Source: Alphaproteobacteria bacterium | Lineage (GTDB): Bacteria > Pseudomonadota > Alphaproteobacteria > TMED109 | Length of the DNA stretch: 64,000 bases | NCBI GenBank assembly: GCA_022825705.1 | Contig: JAJDWH010000036.1 | Coordinates: 186,001 to 250,000 of the forward strand | Direction of reading: 5' to 3' | Shown: positions 54,452 through 63,913 of the stretch, in pieces | How positions within the stretch are numbered: position 1 is the first letter of the stretch | Layout: each line of letters starts with the position of its first letter | The notes under the pieces: generated by a model | Database searches by the model: none | What the model was told of the DNA's origin: nothing | Seen by the model: only the letters and a program-made list of their open reading frames with translations | Translations under genes and position numbers: made by a program

Positions 54452-55810
54452 GTGCCGATTGCCGAGGTATTCCGAGCGGTCCTGCGCACCGCCTCGCCGC
54501 CGAGCGTGGTGCTGCTGGGGGCGGTCGCCACGGCGCAGCTGGACTGGCAGGCCGCTTTCGCAGTTTGGGGCGCCACGCTCGTGCTCGGGGTCGGCGTTGC
54601 CCTCTTGGAGGTTCGCGATTCCCGTCGGCTGGTCCGGCGGGTCCGGGCCATGCGCGACGGGGATTCAGGAGCGCAGGCGGAGGTCTTCGGTGGAAGTCTT
54701 CGCGAGCTTTCCCGGCACCTCGGCCAACTGGAATCCGAGGTGGGCCGCATCCGGTCCGGTGTCGCCGACCGTGACCGATTCCTTGACGGACTCCTGCTCG
54801 CGCTGCCGATGGCGGTGCTGACGCTGAATCCCGACGGCAGGGTGACCTTCGCCAATGCCGCCGCCGCGAAACTGTTCCAGAAGACCCCGCCCGGCCACGC
54901 GCTCCCCGAGCTCACTCGGGTGCCAATCTGCCTGCAGGCGTTCGACGCGGCCGGGCGTGAACGTACGGCGCAGACGGTCCAGTGCCGCCTTCCGGCTCAG
55001 GACGGCAGCCTGTACCAGGTGTCGGTGCATCCGTTCGAGGCGGATCCCGGTGAACTGCCGCGCCGGGTCATGGTTTGCTTCGAGCTCGCCGATTCCACGC
55101 CCCGCGAGACGGCCCGGACGACGTTCCTCGCCAACGCCAGCCACGAATTCCGGACGCCGCTGACGGCGATTCTCGGCATGGTGGAAACTTTGCAGGGGCC
55201 CGGGCGCGACGACCCCGAAGTGCAGACCCTCTACCTGGACCGGCTCGGCAAGCAGGCGAGCCGGATGGTGACGCTGGTCGACGACATGATCCATCTGTCG
55301 GCCGTCGAGATGAGCGAGGCATTGCCGCCCGACGGCCGGGTGGATCTGGCTCCGCTGGCCCGCGAGGTGACGGAGGACCTGACGTGGCAGGCTGCGGTCC
55401 GGTCGATGCAGGTCAAGGTGGCGGTACCGGCCGACCCGGTTGAAGTCACCGGCGACGTCGACCAACTGCGCCAGCTGCTGACCAACTTGCTGAGCAACGC
55501 GATCAAGCATGGCAGGGAGGGCGGGAGCGTTCGCGTCGAGGTGGGTCCGAAGCCGGCCCGGATCACGGTGACCGATGACGGCGAAGGCATTCCGCCGGGC
55601 GAAACGGAACGCGTGTTCGAGCGGTTCTACCGATCTGCCCAGGCCCGCAACCGGCGCATCCCCGGCCACGGGCTGGGGCTCGCAATCGTGAAGCACGTTG
55701 CCCGCCGACACGGGGCCGTCCTTGATGTGCAGAGCGAACCGGGCGTCGGCTGCGCGATCAGCGTGACATTCGAAGGCCTGCCGCCGCCGCTCGACCCGAC
55801 TGTCACATAA
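54452..55810 (+). CDS. phoR: Phosphate-regulon sensor histidine kinase PhoR
   Basis: Membrane sensor kinase controlling PhoB. GTG 54452 after GGGAG gives 452 residues. One or two N-terminal helices (about 18-52), a PAS-like region (about 105-215, DRFLDGLLLALPMAVLTLNPDGRVTFANAAAAKLF, seen in pieces), then the H-box ASHEFRTPLTAILGMVETLQ with His231, N-box LLTNLLSNAIKHGREGGSV, G1 TDDGEGIP, F-box RVFERFYR and G2 GHGLGLAIVKHV. The order phoR-pstSCAB-phoU-phoB identifies it. PhoR here starts the cluster while phoB ends it. Confidence 0.93.
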   Translation: MPIAEVFRAVLRTASPPSVVLLGAVATAQLDWQAAFAVWGATLVLGVGVALLEVRDSRRLVRRVRAMRDGDSGAQAEVFGGSLRELSRHLGQLESEVGRIRSGVADRDRFLDGLLLALPMAVLTLNPDGRVTFANAAAAKLFQKTPPGHALPELTRVPICLQAFDAAGRERTAQTVQCRLPAQDGSLYQVSVHPFEADPGELPRRVMVCFELADSTPRETARTTFLANASHEFRTPLTAILGMVETLQGPGRDDPEVQTLYLDRLGKQASRMVTLVDDMIHLSAVEMSEALPPDGRVDLAPLAREVTEDLTWQAAVRSMQVKVAVPADPVEVTGDVDQLRQLLTNLLSNAIKHGREGGSVRVEVGPKPARITVTDDGEGIPPGETERVFERFYRSAQARNRRIPGHGLGLAIVKHVARRHGAVLDVQSEPGVGCAISVTFEGLPPPLDPTVT

Positions 55811-55817
55811 TCTTCGT
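55800..55817 (+). promoter_or_regulatory. Possible Pho box upstream of pstS
   Basis: CTGTCAC-ATAA-TCTTCGT begins within the last codons of phoR and has the 7-4-7 layout of a PhoB-binding site. The first half matches CTGTCAT in six of seven bases; the second matches only three of seven. It lies 95 bp before the pstS ATG. Confidence 0.35.
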
Positions 55818-55911
55818 ATTCCATACACAATTGGTGATGACGGCATCCCGTACCAATGGCGGAAACGGGGCCGGTTCTGGCCCTGCATCCTCTCCAGGAG
55901 CATTCCGCACC

Positions 55912-56961
55912 ATGCACACTCGTCTCGTCGCCGCAGTTTTCGTCGCCGGTGCCGTAGCCGTCGCGGCGGGTGCCGCTCAGGCACGCGACCAGATCAACAT
56001 CGTCGGATCCTCGACCGTCTACCCCTTCGCGACCGTGGTCGCGGAGAACTTCGGCCGGGGATCGGACTTCAAGACCCCCAAGATCGAATCCACCGGATCC
56101 GGGGGCGGCATGAAGCTCTTTTGCGCCGGCCTCGGAACCGACCATCCCGACATCACCAACGCCTCTCGCCGCATGAAGGGCAGCGAGCTTGAGAAATGCC
56201 GCGCGAACGGCGTCCAGGACGTCGTCGAGATCAAGATCGGCTACGACGGCATCGTCATCGCCAACGCCAAGACCGCCCCGGAGATGCACCTCACGTTGCG
56301 CCATCTGTTCCTTGCCTTGGCGAAGCAGGTACCGGAAGGCAATCAGGAAGGCGGCAAGCTGGTCGACAATCCGAATCGGACGTGGGCGGACGTCGACCCT
56401 GACCTTCCCAACGTTGCCATCGAGGTGCTGGGCCCGCCGCCGACCTCCGGCACGCGCGACGCCTTCAACGAGCTCGCCGTCGAGGGCGGTTGCAAGACGT
56501 TCCCGGGGCTGAAGGCCATCAAGAAGGAAGACAAGAATCGCTACAAGGCGATTTGCCGGGGTATTCGAGAAGACGGGGCCTACATCGAGGCGGGCGAGAA
56601 CGACAATCTGATCGTGCAGAAGCTGGCCGAAAATCCCAACGCGTTCGGTGTCTTCGGCTTTTCGTTTCTCGACCAGAACCGTGACGCCGTGCAGGGCGCA
56701 TCGATCGACGGGGTTCCCCCCGAGTTCGAGAACATCGCGACGCGGGCCTACCCGGTGTCCCGGCCGCTCTACTTCTACGTGAAGAAAGCGCACGTCGACG
56801 TGATCCCCGGAATCCGCGAGTACATTTCCGCCTTCACCAGCGATGACGCCTGGGGCGACGAGGGCTACCTGACCGACCGCGGCCTGATTCCCCTCCCGAC
56901 CGACGAGCGGACGAAGTTTGGCGACGATGCCGCTAATCTAACTCCGCTTGAGAGCCTCTGA
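55912..56961 (+). CDS. pstS: Phosphate ABC transporter, periplasmic phosphate-binding protein
   Basis: High-affinity phosphate receptor. ATG 55912 follows CAGGAG by 11 nt and begins a signal peptide cleaved near AQA-R; 349 residues. Phosphate-binding loops: IVGSSTVYPFATVVAENF, ESTGSGGGMKLFCAG, ITNASRRMKGSELEKC, and PPPTSGTRDAFNELAV. The insertions and the KTFPGLKAI segment fit the alphaproteobacterial PstS type. A hairpin separates it from pstC. Confidence 0.95.
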   Translation: MHTRLVAAVFVAGAVAVAAGAAQARDQINIVGSSTVYPFATVVAENFGRGSDFKTPKIESTGSGGGMKLFCAGLGTDHPDITNASRRMKGSELEKCRANGVQDVVEIKIGYDGIVIANAKTAPEMHLTLRHLFLALAKQVPEGNQEGGKLVDNPNRTWADVDPDLPNVAIEVLGPPPTSGTRDAFNELAVEGGCKTFPGLKAIKKEDKNRYKAICRGIREDGAYIEAGENDNLIVQKLAENPNAFGVFGFSFLDQNRDAVQGASIDGVPPEFENIATRAYPVSRPLYFYVKKAHVDVIPGIREYISAFTSDDAWGDEGYLTDRGLIPLPTDERTKFGDDAANLTPLESL

Positions 56962-56974
56962 TCGCAACCTGGAC

Positions 56975-57009
56975 GGGGGCGGCCCAGGCTTTCGCGCCGC
57001 CCCCTTCGT
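56975..57009 (+). terminator. Intercistronic hairpin between pstS and pstC
   Basis: Nine-bp stem GGGGGCGGC / GCCGCCCCC with a 12-nt loop, followed by TTCGTTT, lies just after the pstS stop. It probably causes partial termination or stabilises the pstS message so binding protein exceeds permease. Confidence 0.6.
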
Positions 57010-57014
57010 TTCCC

Positions 57015-58367
57015 ATGTTGCTGTCGTACCTCCCTCTCCTGATCATCGCCCTGTTCGGCGTCGGCGCGTTCTACGCCTCGCGCGCGCGGATCAGCGCGGC
57101 GCCACAACGGGCGTTGCCGGGACTTCCGGGGCACTACGGTTGGTACGGGACGCTCTGGACGGTGGTGCCGGCAGCCCTCGTCTATGCGGTATGGACCATC
57201 ATCGACGACCAGGTCATCCGCAATATCGTCCTCTCCGACTTTCCGGAACTGTCAGGTGCGGCGGCGACGCTGCTCTACGTCTCGATCGAGAATGCCGCCG
57301 CGGGCGTGATGACCGACGATGTTCCGATGGCGTCGGTGGAACTGCTGCTGAACCTTGAGAATCTCAGCGCAGCGGCGCGCTTCGCCCTGGTAACAGCAGT
57401 TTCCGTCCTCGGTTTCTTCTGGGGCTGGCGGCGGATTCGCCCGGAGCTGACGGCCCGCGACCGGGTCGAGACCGCGCTGCTCGTCGCGCTGTTCATTGCG
57501 TCGATCATCGCGATCCTGACGACCGTCGGGATCGTGCTGTCCCTGGTGGTCGAGACCTTCCGGTTCTTCCAGCTGGTCTCGCCGTTCGAATTCTTCTTCG
57601 GTCTCGAATGGTCTCCGCAGATTGCTCTGCGTGAAGACCAGGTCGCCGCATCCGGTGCCTTCGGGGCCGTGCCGGTGTTCGCCGGTACCCTGCTGATCAC
57701 GGTCATCGCGATGCTGGTGGCCGGCCCGATCGGCCTGATGTCGGCCATCTATCTCGCGGAGTACGCCCATCCCCGGGTTCGCGCCGTGATCAAGCCGCTG
57801 CTCGAAATCCTCGCCGGGATTCCGACCGTCGTGTACGGGTTCTTCGCGGCGCTCGTCCTGGCGCCGAGCCTGCGCAACCTGGGTGTGGACCTGGGGCTCA
57901 CCATCTCCTCGGAAAGCGCGCTTGCGGCCGGACTGATCATGGGAATCATGATCATTCCGTTCGTGTCGTCGCTCTCCGACGACATCATGACCGCGGTGCC
58001 GATGTCGCTTCGCGAGGGCTCGTACGGCCTCGGCGCCACGGCGTCGGAAACGATCAAGCGCGTGATCCTGCCGGCCGCCACCCCGGGCATCGTTGGCGGC
58101 TTCATGCTGGCGATCTCGCGGGCCATCGGCGAGACCATGATCGTGGTAATGGCGGCGGGGCTGGCGGCCAACCTGACCGCGAATCCCTTCGAGGCCGTGA
58201 CGACGGTCACCGTCCAGATCGCCACCCTGCTGGTCGGCGACCACGAGTTTGATTCCGAGAAGACCATGGCGGCATTCGCACTGGGGCTCACGCTGTTTTT
58301 CGTGACCCTGGCCCTCAACGTTGTCGCGCTTCGGGTCGTCCAGAAATACAGCGAACGGTATGAGTAG
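57015..58367 (+). CDS. pstC: Phosphate ABC transporter permease PstC
   Basis: One of two membrane subunits for phosphate import. 450 residues from ATG 57015, longer than E. coli PstC by about 130 residues because of an N-terminal extension with two helices and a long hydrophilic stretch (about 60-110) before the core. Core landmarks: VPVFAGTLLITVIAMLVAGPIGLMSAIYLAEYAHP, seen in pieces, LLEILAGIPTVVYGFFA, and the EAA loop EGSYGLGATASETIKRVILPAATPGIVGG. It overlaps pstA by 8 bp. Confidence 0.94.
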   Translation: MLLSYLPLLIIALFGVGAFYASRARISAAPQRALPGLPGHYGWYGTLWTVVPAALVYAVWTIIDDQVIRNIVLSDFPELSGAAATLLYVSIENAAAGVMTDDVPMASVELLLNLENLSAAARFALVTAVSVLGFFWGWRRIRPELTARDRVETALLVALFIASIIAILTTVGIVLSLVVETFRFFQLVSPFEFFFGLEWSPQIALREDQVAASGAFGAVPVFAGTLLITVIAMLVAGPIGLMSAIYLAEYAHPRVRAVIKPLLEILAGIPTVVYGFFAALVLAPSLRNLGVDLGLTISSESALAAGLIMGIMIIPFVSSLSDDIMTAVPMSLREGSYGLGATASETIKRVILPAATPGIVGGFMLAISRAIGETMIVVMAAGLAANLTANPFEAVTTVTVQIATLLVGDHEFDSEKTMAAFALGLTLFFVTLALNVVALRVVQKYSERYE

Positions 58368-59628
58368 CTCCGTTCCCACGACGATCAGCTCCCAGGCGGC
58401 GGCCAATCGGCTGCTGCTGCGCCGCAAGCGGGCCGAACGCCGGTTCCAGCTGTACGGAATTCTCGCCATCTCCGCTGCGGTGGGGTTCCTGGTCGTGTTT
58501 CTCGCCAGCATCGTCAGCCGCGGTTACATGGGCTTCGTGCAGACCGAAATCCGGCTGACGGTCAACTTCGAGCAGGAACTGGTCGAGGCCGGGAGCTACC
58601 GGAAGATCCTGCGCACCAGCCTGGCGGAACTGTTTCCCGAGGCCGGCAGTTCGCGGGCAGAGCGCCGCGCACTGGCGGGCCTGGTGAGCGCGGGCACGGT
58701 GTTCGTCCTGCGGGAGACCGTCGAGGCGGAGCCTGCCATCGCCGGTACCGTGCAGGACGTATGGGTGCTGGCGTCCGATCCGGTGGATCAATTCCACAAG
58801 GGACGCATCGACGCCTCACTGCCGGAAGAGGAGCGCCCGATCTCGGACGCCTCTCTGGCCCGCATCGCCGCGCTTGAACAGGACGGGCGCCTCGAATTGC
58901 GCTTCAACCGAAGCTTCTTCTCCCGCGGTGACAGCCGCAATCCAGAGGAAGCGGGGATTCTCGGTGCCATAGTGGGTTCCGCTCTGGCGCTGGTCGTGAC
59001 GCTGGTGGTGTCGTTCCCGATCGGCGTGATGACGGCGGTGTATCTCGAGGCGTTCGCACCACGGAACCGGATTACCCGGCTGATCGAGATCAACATCAAC
59101 AATCTGGCGGCCGTGCCCTCGATCGTCTTCGGGCTGCTGGGTCTCGCGGTATTCCTGAATGTGTTCGGGCTGCCGCGATCAGCGCCGATCTCCGGCGGTC
59201 TGGTGCTGAGCCTGATGACGCTGCCCACCATCATCATCTCCTCGCGGGCGGCCATCCGGGCGGTACCGCCGTCGTTTGCCGAAGCGGCGATCGGGCTGGG
59301 CGCGAGCCGGGTCCAGGCCATCTTCCACCACGTGCTGCCGGTGGCGGCCCCGGGCACGCTGACGGGAGCCATCATCGGCATGGCCCAGGCGCTTGGCGAG
59401 ACGGCGCCGCTCCTGATGATGGGTATGGTTGCCTTCGTCGTGGAGGTCCCGGGCGGATTCACCGACCCGTCCACGGTGCTGCCGGCCCAGGTCTACTTGT
59501 GGGCCGACAGTCCGGAGCGGGGCTTCGCCGAGAAGACCGCGGCCGCGATTGTCGTGCTGCTCGGGTTCCTGCTGGTCATGAACGGGCTCGCGGTCTATCT
59601 CCGTCGGAAGTTCGAAAAGCAATGGTGA
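58360..59628 (+). CDS. pstA: Phosphate ABC transporter permease PstA (with long N-terminal region)
   Basis: Second phosphate permease. ATG 58360 overlaps the pstC end; 422 residues. The N-terminal 190 residues contain one helix ([20 protein letters not shown]) and a large periplasmic segment ([40 protein letters not shown]) of the DUF3333 kind found in alphaproteobacterial PstA. The core has [60 protein letters not shown], seen in pieces, and [16 protein letters not shown]. It overlaps pstB by 7 bp. Confidence 0.94.
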   Translation: MSSSVPTTISSQAAANRLLLRRKRAERRFQLYGILAISAAVGFLVVFLASIVSRGYMGFVQTEIRLTVNFEQELVEAGSYRKILRTSLAELFPEAGSSRAERRALAGLVSAGTVFVLRETVEAEPAIAGTVQDVWVLASDPVDQFHKGRIDASLPEEERPISDASLARIAALEQDGRLELRFNRSFFSRGDSRNPEEAGILGAIVGSALALVVTLVVSFPIGVMTAVYLEAFAPRNRITRLIEININNLAAVPSIVFGLLGLAVFLNVFGLPRSAPISGGLVLSLMTLPTIIISSRAAIRAVPPSFAEAAIGLGASRVQAIFHHVLPVAAPGTLTGAIIGMAQALGETAPLLMMGMVAFVVEVPGGFTDPSTVLPAQVYLWADSPERGFAEKTAAAIVVLLGFLLVMNGLAVYLRRKFEKQW

Positions 59629-60407
59629 ACGCAAGCACGGCTTCCAGCCCGCAGCCCAAACTGGTGGCCCGGGAGGTGTCCGTCTTCTACGGCGAGAAGC
59701 AGGCGGTCTTTGACGTCGATCTGGACATCATGCCGCGCGAGGTCACCGCGTTCATCGGCCCTTCCGGCTGCGGAAAGTCCACCTTGCTCCGCTGTTTTAA
59801 CCGTATGAATGACCTGATCGAAAACTGCCGGATTACGGGAAGCATGCTGCTTGATGGCGGTGATATCGCCGGCTCCGACGTCGATGTCGTCCAGTTGCGG
59901 ACGCGGATCGGCATGGTGTTCCAGAAACCGAATCCCTTCCCCAAGTCGGTCTACGATAATGTTGCCTACGGGCCGCGGCTCCATGGCGTGGCGCCGACCC
60001 GGAGCGAGCTCGACGAACTCGTCGAGACGAGCCTGCGGCGGGCCGGGATCTGGGATGAGGTCAAGGACCGGATCGACCAGCCCGGGACCAGCCTGTCGGG
60101 CGGTCAGCAGCAGCGCCTTTGTATCGCTCGGGCGATCGCCATACGTCCTGACGTGCTGCTGATGGATGAGCCGTGTTCGGCGCTTGATCCGATCGCCACG
60201 GCGACGATCGAGGAGCTGATCGACGAACTCAAGTCCGAGTACACGATCATCATCGTGACCCACAACATGCAACAGGCAGCCCGCGTCTCGCAAAAGACCG
60301 CCTTCCTGAATCTGGGCCGGTTGATCGAGTTCGACGAGACACAAAAAATCTTCACCAATCCTTCCGAACCGTCGACCCAGGACTACATCACGGGTCGCTT
60401 CGGATAG
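59622..60407 (+). CDS. pstB: Phosphate ABC transporter ATP-binding protein PstB
   Basis: ATPase of the Pst system. ATG 59622 (7 bp inside pstA) gives 261 residues. Walker [10 protein letters not shown], the PstB-typical [17 protein letters not shown]-loop [20 protein letters not shown], signature LSGGQQQR, Walker [13 protein letters not shown] and switch THNMQQA. It ends with the usual [10 protein letters not shown]. Also needed, with PhoU, for phosphate sensing by PhoR. Confidence 0.96.
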   Translation: MVNASTASSPQPKLVAREVSVFYGEKQAVFDVDLDIMPREVTAFIGPSGCGKSTLLRCFNRMNDLIENCRITGSMLLDGGDIAGSDVDVVQLRTRIGMVFQKPNPFPKSVYDNVAYGPRLHGVAPTRSELDELVETSLRRAGIWDEVKDRIDQPGTSLSGGQQQRLCIARAIAIRPDVLLMDEPCSALDPIATATIEELIDELKSEYTIIIVTHNMQQAARVSQKTAFLNLGRLIEFDETQKIFTNPSEPSTQDYITGRFG

Positions 60408-60422
60408 CCTCAGGAGCCACGC

Positions 60423-61145
60423 ATGCCTGCCGAACATACGGTCAAAGCCTTCACCGAGGATCTCGACAAGATCGAGCGCAGCTTGCTCGAGATGGGCGGC
60501 TTGGTGGAGGCCCAGATTGCGCGCGCCGTTACGGCGGTCGCTCAGCGCGACAGCGAGTCGGCGCCGCGGATTATCGAGCAGGATTCAGAGATCGACCGCT
60601 ACGAGCAAGACATCCAGGATCAGGTCGAACGGCTGTTTGCGCTCCGCCAGCCGGTCGCACAGGATCTCCGCATGACGATCTCGGCGATCCAGATCGCGGG
60701 CTATCTGGAACGCGCCGGGGACCTCGCGGCCAGCATGGCGCGACGATCCATCGTCCTCTGTGAAACGAGGGAGGTGCCGGGGCTCTACGCGCTTCCGAAA
60801 TTGGGAGATGCTTCGCACACGATGCTCAAGGATGCACTGGATGCATACCGCGACCGGAACGTTGACCAGGCGAAGTCGATTCGGCATCGCGACCGGGAGC
60901 TCGACGACATGTACGTCGCCCTGTGCCGGGAGCTGCTGACCCACATGCTGGAGGACCCGCACCGCATCACGCCGGGCGTCCACCTGCTGTTCGTGGCCAA
61001 GAATCTCGAACGCATCGCGGATCACGCGACCAACATTGCCGAGCTCGTGGACTACGTGACGACCGGGACCCGGGCGTCCGAGGACCGCCCCCGGGGGCGG
61101 GGCTTCCTCATGGAGGGCGCGCCGTCACCTGACGATTCGACATGA
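60423..61145 (+). CDS. phoU: Phosphate signalling protein PhoU
   Basis: Negative regulator linking Pst flux to PhoR. 240 residues in two repeated PhoU helical bundles: first LDKIERSLLEMGGLVEAQI with EQDSEIDRYEQDIQ, second LKDALDAYRDRNVDQAKSI with RDRELDDMYVALCRELL. Metal-binding E/DxxxD motifs are seen in each, and LERIADHATNIAELVDYV is the family's C-terminal signature. Its stop overlaps the phoB ATG. Confidence 0.95.
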   Translation: MPAEHTVKAFTEDLDKIERSLLEMGGLVEAQIARAVTAVAQRDSESAPRIIEQDSEIDRYEQDIQDQVERLFALRQPVAQDLRMTISAIQIAGYLERAGDLAASMARRSIVLCETREVPGLYALPKLGDASHTMLKDALDAYRDRNVDQAKSIRHRDRELDDMYVALCRELLTHMLEDPHRITPGVHLLFVAKNLERIADHATNIAELVDYVTTGTRASEDRPRGRGFLMEGAPSPDDST

Positions 61146-61840
61146 CCCACCGCGTTCTGGTCGTCGAGGACGACGACGAGATTCGTGATCTGATCCGTTA
61201 CAACCTGGTGGCTGGCGGCCTGGAAGTCGACGAAGCGGACGACGGCGCCCAGGCGCTCGACATGCTTCGCAGGAACCTGCCGGATCTGGCGGTGGTTGAC
61301 TGGATGCTGCCTACCGTTTCCGGCGTGGACATCTGCCGCGCGGTCCGGCGCGAGCCGTCGACCAGCAAGCTCCCCATCCTGATCCTCACCGCCCGCAAGA
61401 CGGAAAAGGACATGTTGCAGGGGTTCTCCGGCGGCGCGGACGACTACATGGTGAAGCCGTTTTCGACGGCGGAGCTGCTGGCGCGGGTGCGCGCGCTCCT
61501 GCGGCGCAGCCGCCATGCTTCCGACGAGCACGAGGAATCGTACTTCTACCACGATCTCGAGTTGAGCCCGGTGACCCATCGAGTTAGTCGGGCCGGCCGG
61601 CGGGTTCACCTGGGGCCGACCGAGTTCCGCTTACTGCGCAAGCTGATCGAGGTTCCGGAGCGCGTGTTCACGCGCCAGCAGCTGCTCGACTCGGTGTGGG
61701 GCGAGAACATCTACGTCGAGGAGCGCACCGTCGACGTGCACATCCGGCGGCTGCGAAAGGCCCTCAACGAAGGCGGCGGCCCAGACCTGATTCGAACCGT
61801 GTGGGCCACCGGCTACGCGCTGGACGTCGACAGCACGTAG
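61142..61840 (+). CDS. phoB: Phosphate-regulon response regulator PhoB
   Basis: OmpR-type regulator activating Pho genes under phosphate starvation. 232 residues from ATG 61142, overlapping phoU as ATGA. Receiver domain: acidic VVEDDDEIRDL, phosphoacceptor Asp53 in VVDWMLP, LTARKTEKD and MVKPFS (Lys). Winged-helix domain from about 130: LGPTEFRLLRKLIE, VFTRQQLLDSVWGENIYVEERTVDVHIRRLRKAL, seen in pieces. The last gene of the phosphate module. Confidence 0.95.
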   Translation: MTHRVLVVEDDDEIRDLIRYNLVAGGLEVDEADDGAQALDMLRRNLPDLAVVDWMLPTVSGVDICRAVRREPSTSKLPILILTARKTEKDMLQGFSGGADDYMVKPFSTAELLARVRALLRRSRHASDEHEESYFYHDLELSPVTHRVSRAGRRVHLGPTEFRLLRKLIEVPERVFTRQQLLDSVWGENIYVEERTVDVHIRRLRKALNEGGGPDLIRTVWATGYALDVDST

Positions 61841-62017
61841 TTCCGGCCGGGCCGACCGCTCGGGTGCCGGCGTTAACGCAGCCGTTGCGGTGGCGGCTCT
61901 GACGTTGCCCCAAGCTGGCCGCCAATCGTTGCAATTCGACCGTCAAGCTGGAATGGTGCGGTCCGCTTGCGACTGTGGTCCGGCGATCCCCGGCGTGTTG
62001 TTTCAGGAGGTCCGCAC

Positions 62018-63109
62018 ATGCGGAATGCAATCCTTTTTGGCCTGGCGGGAGTTGCCGTCGGCGTACTGATCACGTACTTCGCGGGCGGCGGCGGCGAGCC
62101 GGTTCCCCAGACGGAGGAAGCCGCGCCGGCGCCCGTCGTACAGGACACCGTGCGCTGGAAGATGGCGAGCACATTCGCCGGGTCGCTCACGCAGTTGGGA
62201 TCACTCGGCATTCGGGTTCAGGATCAGGTCGAAGCCGTCTCGGACGGTGCCGTGCAGATCAAGTTCTTCGATCCCGGCGCGCTGGTGCCGGCGCTCGAGA
62301 TCTTCGATGCGGTGTCCAGCGGCGGGCTCGACGCCGGCTGGTCGACGCCGGGTTACTGGGCCGGGAAGGTGCCTGCGTTACAGCTCTTTGCGGCGGTTCC
62401 GTTCGGGCCGCCGGCCAACGAGTACATGGCCTGGTTCTACTTCGGCGGCGGCAAGGAGCTGTTCGAGGAAATCTACGCCCGGCACAACATCCGCGGCATC
62501 CTGTGCGGCGTGATCCCGCCCGAGGCATCCGGCTGGTTCCGGCAGCCGATCGAAAGCGTGGACGACCTGCAGGGTCTGAAGATGCGGTTTTTCGGCCTGG
62601 GCGCGAAGGTGATGGACCGGGTCGGTGCTTCCACGCAGCTGCTGGCGGGCGGCGACATCTTTCCAGCTCTTGAGTTGGGCACTATCGACGCGACCGAATT
62701 CTCCATGCCGGCGATCGACTTGAACCTCGGTTTCTACCAGGTGGCCAAGCACTACTACTTTCCCGGCTGGCATCAGCAGTCCACGAACTTCGAGTTGATG
62801 ATCAACATGGATCGCTGGAACAGCATTTCACCGCTCCGGCAGACGCAGATCGAAACGGTCTGCGGGGACAATTTCCGGCACTCGATCGCGGAGGGCGAAA
62901 CCATCCAGATCGCTGCGCTCGAGGAACTGCAGCGCAAGGGCGTGACGATCCACACGTGGCCGGAAGACATGCTGGCGACGTTCCGCTCCGCCTGGGAGGA
63001 AGTCGTGGCAGCGGAGGCCGCGGCGGATGCGGACTTCGCGCGCGTCTGGGAGTCGCTAACGACGTTCCGGGAGCGGTACAAGCTCTGGCGGGATCTCGGC
63101 TACCTCTAG
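62018..63109 (+). CDS. TRAP transporter substrate-binding protein (DctP family)
   Basis: 363 residues from ATG 62018, following a strong CAGGAGG. An N-terminal hydrophobic helix (AILFGLAGVAVGVLITYFAG) without a lipobox or clear cleavage site suggests a membrane-anchored or signal-peptided receptor. DctP landmarks: WKMASTFAGSLTQLG, GALVPALEIFDAVSSGGLDAG, KMRFFGLGAKVMDRVGAS, LELGTIDATEFSMP and HQQSTNFELMINMDRW. It resembles the group binding alpha-keto acids or lactate. No DctQ/DctM membrane genes are beside it, so it must work with subunits coded elsewhere, or be orphaned. Confidence 0.88.
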   Translation: MRNAILFGLAGVAVGVLITYFAGGGGEPVPQTEEAAPAPVVQDTVRWKMASTFAGSLTQLGSLGIRVQDQVEAVSDGAVQIKFFDPGALVPALEIFDAVSSGGLDAGWSTPGYWAGKVPALQLFAAVPFGPPANEYMAWFYFGGGKELFEEIYARHNIRGILCGVIPPEASGWFRQPIESVDDLQGLKMRFFGLGAKVMDRVGASTQLLAGGDIFPALELGTIDATEFSMPAIDLNLGFYQVAKHYYFPGWHQQSTNFELMINMDRWNSISPLRQTQIETVCGDNFRHSIAEGETIQIAALEELQRKGVTIHTWPEDMLATFRSAWEEVVAAEAAADADFARVWESLTTFRERYKLWRDLGYL

Positions 63110-63115
63110 TCCGTA

Positions 63116-63913
63116 TCAGCGATCGGTCGCGACCGTGTTCTGCCCGGACACGTCGCGACCGCGCACCTGGTACAGGTCCCGCTTCGCGAACTGGACGGCG
63201 CCCGATCGCTCTTCCAGGATCTTGCCGAGTTCACGGTCCCACACCGACGTCGTCGGCATGTAGCGGCAGACGAATCCGGCCCGCCGCCGGCCCGACCGGT
63301 TCGGCGCGCTGCCGTGCGCCAGGAAGACATCGTGAAAGGAGATCTGGCCGGCCTCGAGGACAATGTCGCGCGCGGTCGTGTAGTCGACCGACGGATCGCA
63401 CAACTCCTCGTTCAGGGTGATGTCCTCGCCCTTGCGCCGGTGATGCTGGAGGATCTGGCGGCCGCGATGGGTGCCCGGAAGCACGCGCAGGCAGCCGTTT
63501 TCCGGCGAGGCGTCGTCGATTGCGATCCAGGCCGAACAGCTGGCAAGCGGGCGAATGGGCCAGTACTCCCCGTCTTGGTGCCAGGGCGTTTCCTTGCCCA
63601 CGCTCGCGGGTTTCCCGAACACCGTGGAGCCCCAGAGCAGAAAGTCGGGCCCGATCAGCTGCTCCACCATGTCGAGCACCTCGGGGATGCGGGCGAATTC
63701 CAGCCAGGCGTCGTCGCCTTCGAGTCCCTGCGTGCCCGCCTTCCGGAGGTGCGGGCAAAACATGTTGTCGCTGGTCATGTGGCCGTTGGCGTCGACAAGC
63801 CTGTCGAGCGCCCTGCGCATCGCTTCGATGGTCTCGGCGGGCAAGCGCCAGTCGGCGGTGACGTGGCCGTCGCGCCGGTAGGCTTCCACCTGCCCATCTG
63901 AAAGTCCTGCCAC
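63116..63913 (-). CDS. Phytanoyl-CoA dioxygenase (PhyH) family oxygenase
   Basis: Fe(II)/2-oxoglutarate-dependent oxygenase of 265 residues. GTG 63913 is preferred because GGGAGGA lies just upstream; an ATG at 63952 would add an arginine-rich lead. The cupin core has the iron-binding HxD in PWHQDGEYWPI, the second histidine in FHDVFLAHGSAPNRSGRRR with the 2-oxoglutarate arginine, and ENGCLRVLPGTHRG between. Bacterial members hydroxylate many substrates, including ectoine and phosphonates; the substrate here is unknown. It converges on the TRAP gene with 6 bp between stops. Confidence 0.88.
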   Translation of the reverse strand: MAGLSDGQVEAYRRDGHVTADWRLPAETIEAMRRALDRLVDANGHMTSDNMFCPHLRKAGTQGLEGDDAWLEFARIPEVLDMVEQLIGPDFLLWGSTVFGKPASVGKETPWHQDGEYWPIRPLASCSAWIAIDDASPENGCLRVLPGTHRGRQILQHHRRKGEDITLNEELCDPSVDYTTARDIVLEAGQISFHDVFLAHGSAPNRSGRRRAGFVCRYMPTTSVWDRELGKILEERSGAVQFAKRDLYQVRGRDVSGQNTVATDR

